From: an uncultured Ruminococcus sp.
GTDB taxonomy: Bacteria > Bacillota > Clostridia > Lachnospirales > Lachnospiraceae
Length of the DNA: 64,000 nt
NCBI GenBank assembly: GCA_900541505.1
Contig: UQKK01000010.1
Span: forward strand, 23,806 to 87,805
Direction: 5' to 3'
A program made the position numbers and the translations under genes. The notes beneath the pieces are model-generated. The model saw nothing but the letters and a program-made list of their open reading frames with translations. It was not told where the DNA came from and made no database searches. Positions 62,215-64,000 of the stretch are shown in pieces (the first letter of the stretch is position 1; every line of letters begins with the position of its first letter).

Positions 62215-63786
62215 ATGAGATGCAGGCATTGTGGAACCGTGTTGGCGGACGATGAACTGATTTGTCCCAAATGCGGTACAGAGGTTCAGATTGTGCCGGA
62301 CTATAATCCTCTGGAAGATGTGCTCGCCAGAGAGGTGAGAGGCTCTGTGGAGGATGCGACGCGCCCAATCGGAACCAGAGAAGTGCGGAGGTACCGCAAA
62401 GAAGAGACAGCAACAGAATATGGAGATTCCACACGTGTCCTGAGCCAGGGAGAACTGGACCGTATCCGGGGGAACCAGAGAGCACCGTATCAATCCAGAG
62501 TGCCGGGGGAGGCACTGGGAGGAAGCAGAGGAAACACCGGGCAGAGGACAGGAAACTTGCGCCGGGATATAGGCGGAGCCCGCCAGACAACGGGAAATTT
62601 ACGCCGGGATACAGGCAGCGCCCGCCAGACAACGGGAAATTTGCGGCGGGACACAGGCGGTGTCCGCCAGACAACGGGAAACTTGCGGCGGGACACAAGC
62701 GGTGTCCGCCAGAATACAGGAAATCTGCGCAGTGATACAGGCGGTGTCCGTCAGAATACAGGAAATTTGCGCACAAATACAGGGAGTATCCCAAGGAGCC
62801 CGGAAGCGAGACGCAGGCAACAGCAGGCACGCAGAAAACAGGCGGCAAAGAGACGGGCACAGAAAGTCCTGATTGTCTTTCTGATTCTTCTGATTTTGAT
62901 GGGCGCAGCAGGATTTTTCCTATACCGCAATTCCTATCCGGGTGTAGTAAAACAGGGATACAGCGCTCTTGCAACGGGAGATTATGGTACGGCGGAGAGC
63001 CGTTTTAACCGTGCCATCGGGAAAAGTCCCGGAAAGCCGGAGGCGTATGTCGGACTTTCGAAAGTATTTATACAGCAGGATGATTTAGAGGCGGCGGAAG
63101 AAGTCTTTTTGTCCGCTTTGGAGGGACAGCCGTCCAACTCTGATATCTATGAGGCGGCGATTGCGTTCTACACGGATACAGAGCAGCCGGAGAAAATAGC
63201 CGAGCTTCTGCAGGGATGCGAGGATGAAGGAGTACTCAAAAAGGTGGCGGACTATCTGTCACCGGAACCGGAATTTACACCAGATGACGGCACCTATGAT
63301 GAAGTACAGCAGGTATCCTTGCGCGCGGAGGGCAGCACCATCTACTATACGACGGATGGGTCAGACCCGCTAAGCGGCGCGGAACCTTCTTCGACCAGCA
63401 CACAGTATACAGAGCCGATTCTTTTAAGTGAAGGGACTACACAGATTAAGGCTGCGGGGGTAAATAAGAAGGGAATCCCCAGTGTCACGGTGACGAAGGA
63501 ATATACCGTGGATGTTCCGGTGGCGGATGCGCCGTCTGTGAATCCATCCACAGGTACCTACAATACTGCGACCCAGATAACGGTGACAGTACCGGAGGGA
63601 TATACCGCCTATTACACCATGGACGGCACAGACCCCACAACGTCCTCCACACAGTACACAGCGCCCATTGACATGCCGGAGGTAGAAGTGGGAGAGTGGA
63701 CCACATTCAAGGCAATCCTGGTGAATAACAATAACGGGAAGACCACACAGATTACGACGAAACGGTACAGCCTGAATCCGTCATAG
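62215..63786 (+). CDS. zinc-ribbon membrane protein with 14-aa repeats, TPR-like region and two chitobiase-like domains
   Basis: This 523-residue protein opens with a zinc ribbon (C3, C6, C17, C20). A basic, disordered region follows, with six 14-residue repeats of the type TGNLRRDTGGVRQT (112-195). A basic patch, one membrane helix (about 217-237) and a TPR-like helical region (about 240-345, YSALATGDYGTAESRFNRAIGKSPG) come next. Two chitobiase/Fn3-type C-terminal modules (about 350-435 and 440-523, each with YYTxDGxDP) end the protein. The zinc ribbon and repeats should be cytoplasmic and the rest outside. The function is unknown; the design suggests a link between a cytoplasmic partner and the cell envelope. 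The ATG follows AGGGGGAAG, 11 bases after folD. Confidence 0.85.
   Translation: MRCRHCGTVLADDELICPKCGTEVQIVPDYNPLEDVLAREVRGSVEDATRPIGTREVRRYRKEETATEYGDSTRVLSQGELDRIRGNQRAPYQSRVPGEALGGSRGNTGQRTGNLRRDIGGARQTTGNLRRDTGSARQTTGNLRRDTGGVRQTTGNLRRDTSGVRQNTGNLRSDTGGVRQNTGNLRTNTGSIPRSPEARRRQQQARRKQAAKRRAQKVLIVFLILLILMGAAGFFLYRNSYPGVVKQGYSALATGDYGTAESRFNRAIGKSPGKPEAYVGLSKVFIQQDDLEAAEEVFLSALEGQPSNSDIYEAAIAFYTDTEQPEKIAELLQGCEDEGVLKKVADYLSPEPEFTPDDGTYDEVQQVSLRAEGSTIYYTTDGSDPLSGAEPSSTSTQYTEPILLSEGTTQIKAAGVNKKGIPSVTVTKEYTVDVPVADAPSVNPSTGTYNTATQITVTVPEGYTAYYTMDGTDPTTSSTQYTAPIDMPEVEVGEWTTFKAILVNNNNGKTTQITTKRYSLNPS
62548..62799 (+). repeat. six 42-bp tandem repeats inside the zinc-ribbon gene
   Basis: Units start at 62548, 62590, 62632, 62674, 62716 and 62758 and encode 14 residues each. 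The middle copies are nearly the same and the last is the most diverged. The frame is kept throughout, so copy number could change without breaking the gene. Confidence 0.9.
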
Positions 63787-63871
63787 TTTCTGCATGAAGA
63801 GAGGATAGCTGAATGCATCCCTTCTCTACAAGTGAAGGGTACCAAAATTAACATAAAATTTATAGAAAAAG

Positions 63872-63928
63872 GCTTGTGTTATTTTTTTAACGGTGCTATA
63901 ATGAACTCGTTAAAAAAATAACACAAGC
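63872..63928 (+). promoter_or_regulatory. iron alcohol dehydrogenase promoter between two mirrored Rex-like sites
   Basis: Two perfectly complementary 21-base arms (63872-63892 and 63908-63928) flank a 15-base centre. The -35 TTGTGT (63874-63879) lies in the left arm and the -10 TATAAT (63897-63902) in the centre, 17 bases apart. Each arm contains a GTTA-tttttt-TAAC-like core close to the Rex consensus (about 10-11 of 14 positions). The rest of 63787-63945 holds no gene. Confidence 0.75.
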
Positions 63929-63945
63929 AAAAGGAGATGCAAGTC

Positions 63946-64000
63946 ATGAGCAGATTTTGTTTACCAAGAGACATTTATCACGGAAAAGGATGTCTGGAAG
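63946..64000 (+). CDS. iron-containing alcohol dehydrogenase, N-terminus only (cut by window edge)
   Basis: The ATG at 63946 follows AAAAGGAGAT. The 18 visible residues, MSRFCLPRDIYHGKG..., match the start of clostridial group III iron-dependent alcohol dehydrogenases, which reduce aldehydes (or the reverse) with NAD(P)H. The metal site is outside the window. Control by the Rex-like sites just upstream would fit an enzyme that regenerates NAD+ in fermentation. The family call rests on a short stretch. Confidence 0.75.
   Translation, partial: MSRFCLPRDIYHGKGCLE

Noticed and set aside
1..64000. CRISPR arrays, tRNA or rRNA genes
   Set aside because: No regularly spaced repeat-spacer pattern and no recognisable tRNA or rRNA sequence was seen; the tandem repeats at 16870 and 62548 have no spacers.

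Overview
The window looks like one contig of a low-to-mid GC, Gram-positive, strict-anaerobe Firmicute, most likely a gut Lachnospiraceae (Blautia/Dorea/Mediterraneibacter-like). The reasons are near-consensus sigma-A promoters, strong AGGAGG ribosome binding sites, rex, a probable (Re)-type citrate synthase beside an NADP isocitrate dehydrogenase, formate-tetrahydrofolate ligase with folD, an iron-type alcohol dehydrogenase, and a sortase-anchored surface protein of 4,898 residues. No tRNA, rRNA or CRISPR array was seen. The genus is an inference; no search could be run.

Left edge (1-3,160): a visibly more AT-rich accessory stretch. A leftward operon carries a NADAR-family protein whose conserved Glu reads Gly, an unrecognised 340-aa protein coupled to it by an ATGA overlap, a PPP-type phosphoesterase, the remnant of a second phosphoesterase and a gene cut by the window end. 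A small conserved hypothetical gene is divergent. Region 3,345-15,582: a presumed nickel region. A perfect TTGACA-17-TATAAT promoter precedes hypB, a 901-aa Fe-S/FAD oxidoreductase, hypA and a DUF5692 membrane protein. A GntR regulator, a tyrosine-recombinase-like protein with a damaged active site, and a five-gene Nik/Opp-type ABC transporter follow. No hydrogenase is present.

Region 15,600-20,620: aroC (leftward), an L,D-transpeptidase with a strongly acidic cytoplasmic tail, tgt and yajC. Region 20,640-36,040: an XRE regulator with two matching operators, one overlapping the -10 of a promoter pointing at the giant gene. The leader holds a palindrome and an intrinsic-terminator-like hairpin, followed by the 14.7-kb open reading frame itself (signal peptide, SpaA/Cna-B-like modules, nine pilin-like modules, VQTGD sorting signal).

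Region 36,200-46,800: biosynthesis. It holds leuB-ilvD-ilvB (branched-chain amino acids), serC-serA (serine), and then citrate synthase-like, GntR and icd, a route from acetyl-CoA and oxaloacetate towards 2-oxoglutarate and glutamate (aconitase is not here). Region 46,800-64,000: an ABC-F protein divergent from rex, then nnrDE-alr-mazF (no antitoxin seen), yebC, a CFI-box protein, an O-acetylhomoserine sulfhydrylase, a ClpP/TepA-like protease, ftsK/spoIIIE, fhs, folD, a zinc-ribbon/TPR membrane protein with six 14-residue repeats, and the start of an iron alcohol dehydrogenase. The promoter of the last gene sits between two Rex-like sites, which links it to the rex gene in this window.
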